This document shows, piece by piece, positions 13,968 through 13,988 of a DNA stretch of 13,988 nucleotides. Positions within the stretch are counted from its first letter, which is position 1; every line of letters begins with the position of its first letter. A program made the position numbers and the translations under genes. Source of the DNA: Oceanospirillaceae bacterium. GTDB lineage: Bacteria > Pseudomonadota > Gammaproteobacteria > Pseudomonadales > Balneatricaceae. The notes beneath the pieces are model-generated. The model was not told the origin of the DNA and made no database searches. It worked only from the letters and a program-made list of their open reading frames with translations. The stretch spans positions 1 to 13,988 of the forward strand of contig JAGSHA010000043.1 in assembly GCA_023954795.1 (NCBI GenBank). The letters are read 5' to 3'.

Positions 13968-13988
13968 CTCTCTCATACCACAAGGGTA

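Noticed and set aside
1..13988. CRISPR arrays, insertion sequences, toxin-antitoxin or defence genes
   Set aside because: No regularly spaced repeats, transposase, or matching protein patterns were seen on either strand.

Overview
The window reads as chromosomal DNA from a Gram-negative, probably marine, gammaproteobacterium. The evidence is a lipoprotein secretin of a mannose-sensitive haemagglutinin (MSHA) type IV pilus system, a tRNA with an encoded CCA end, MtgA, sigma-54 regulation and FabI. An Oceanospirillales or Alteromonadales-like host is my inference from gene content; the species cannot be named from sequence alone.

Positions 1-7436 (all minus strand) hold the first half of an MSHA locus, read right to left: a PilM-like MshI, a PilN-like partner (MshI2-type), MshJ (PilO/GspM-like), MshK (PilP-like), MshL (secretin), MshM (ExeA-like AAA+ ATPase), MshN (TPR protein) and the first 243 codons of MshE (extension ATPase), which runs off the left edge. 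Genes overlap or are spaced by 15 nt or less, so this looks like one operon. MshI, the PilN-like protein, MshJ and MshK should form the inner-membrane alignment complex. MshL is the outer-membrane pore, MshM and MshN help assemble or anchor the machine, and MshE powers extension under probable c-di-GMP control. Pilin genes are expected beyond the left edge.

Positions 7437-8957: a divergent intergenic region, then tRNA-Phe(GAA) with a good sigma-70 promoter and a terminator. An AT-rich stretch without a convincing gene follows, then mtgA, a monofunctional peptidoglycan glycosyltransferase.

Positions 8958-12445 look like a small sigma-54 module. A PAS-AAA+-Fis enhancer-binding protein is followed by a two-domain CoA-transferase (YdiF/propionate CoA-transferase type). 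The CoA-transferase gene is preceded by a close match to the -24/-12 sigma-54 promoter. A 16-bp dyad (GTATGA-N4-TCATAC) occurs exactly upstream of the regulator and with one arm mismatch about 110 bp upstream of the predicted sigma-54 transcription start. This suggests that the regulator binds both sites, controls the CoA-transferase and may control itself. This is the most interesting signal in the window.

Positions 12594-13988: fabI (enoyl-ACP reductase) on the minus strand and a 620-nt upstream region. That region holds a 24-bp inverted repeat pair (REPIN/MITE-like) and, at the right edge, a strong minus-strand terminator belonging to an unseen gene to the right.

No CRISPR array, insertion sequence, prophage or defence system was seen.
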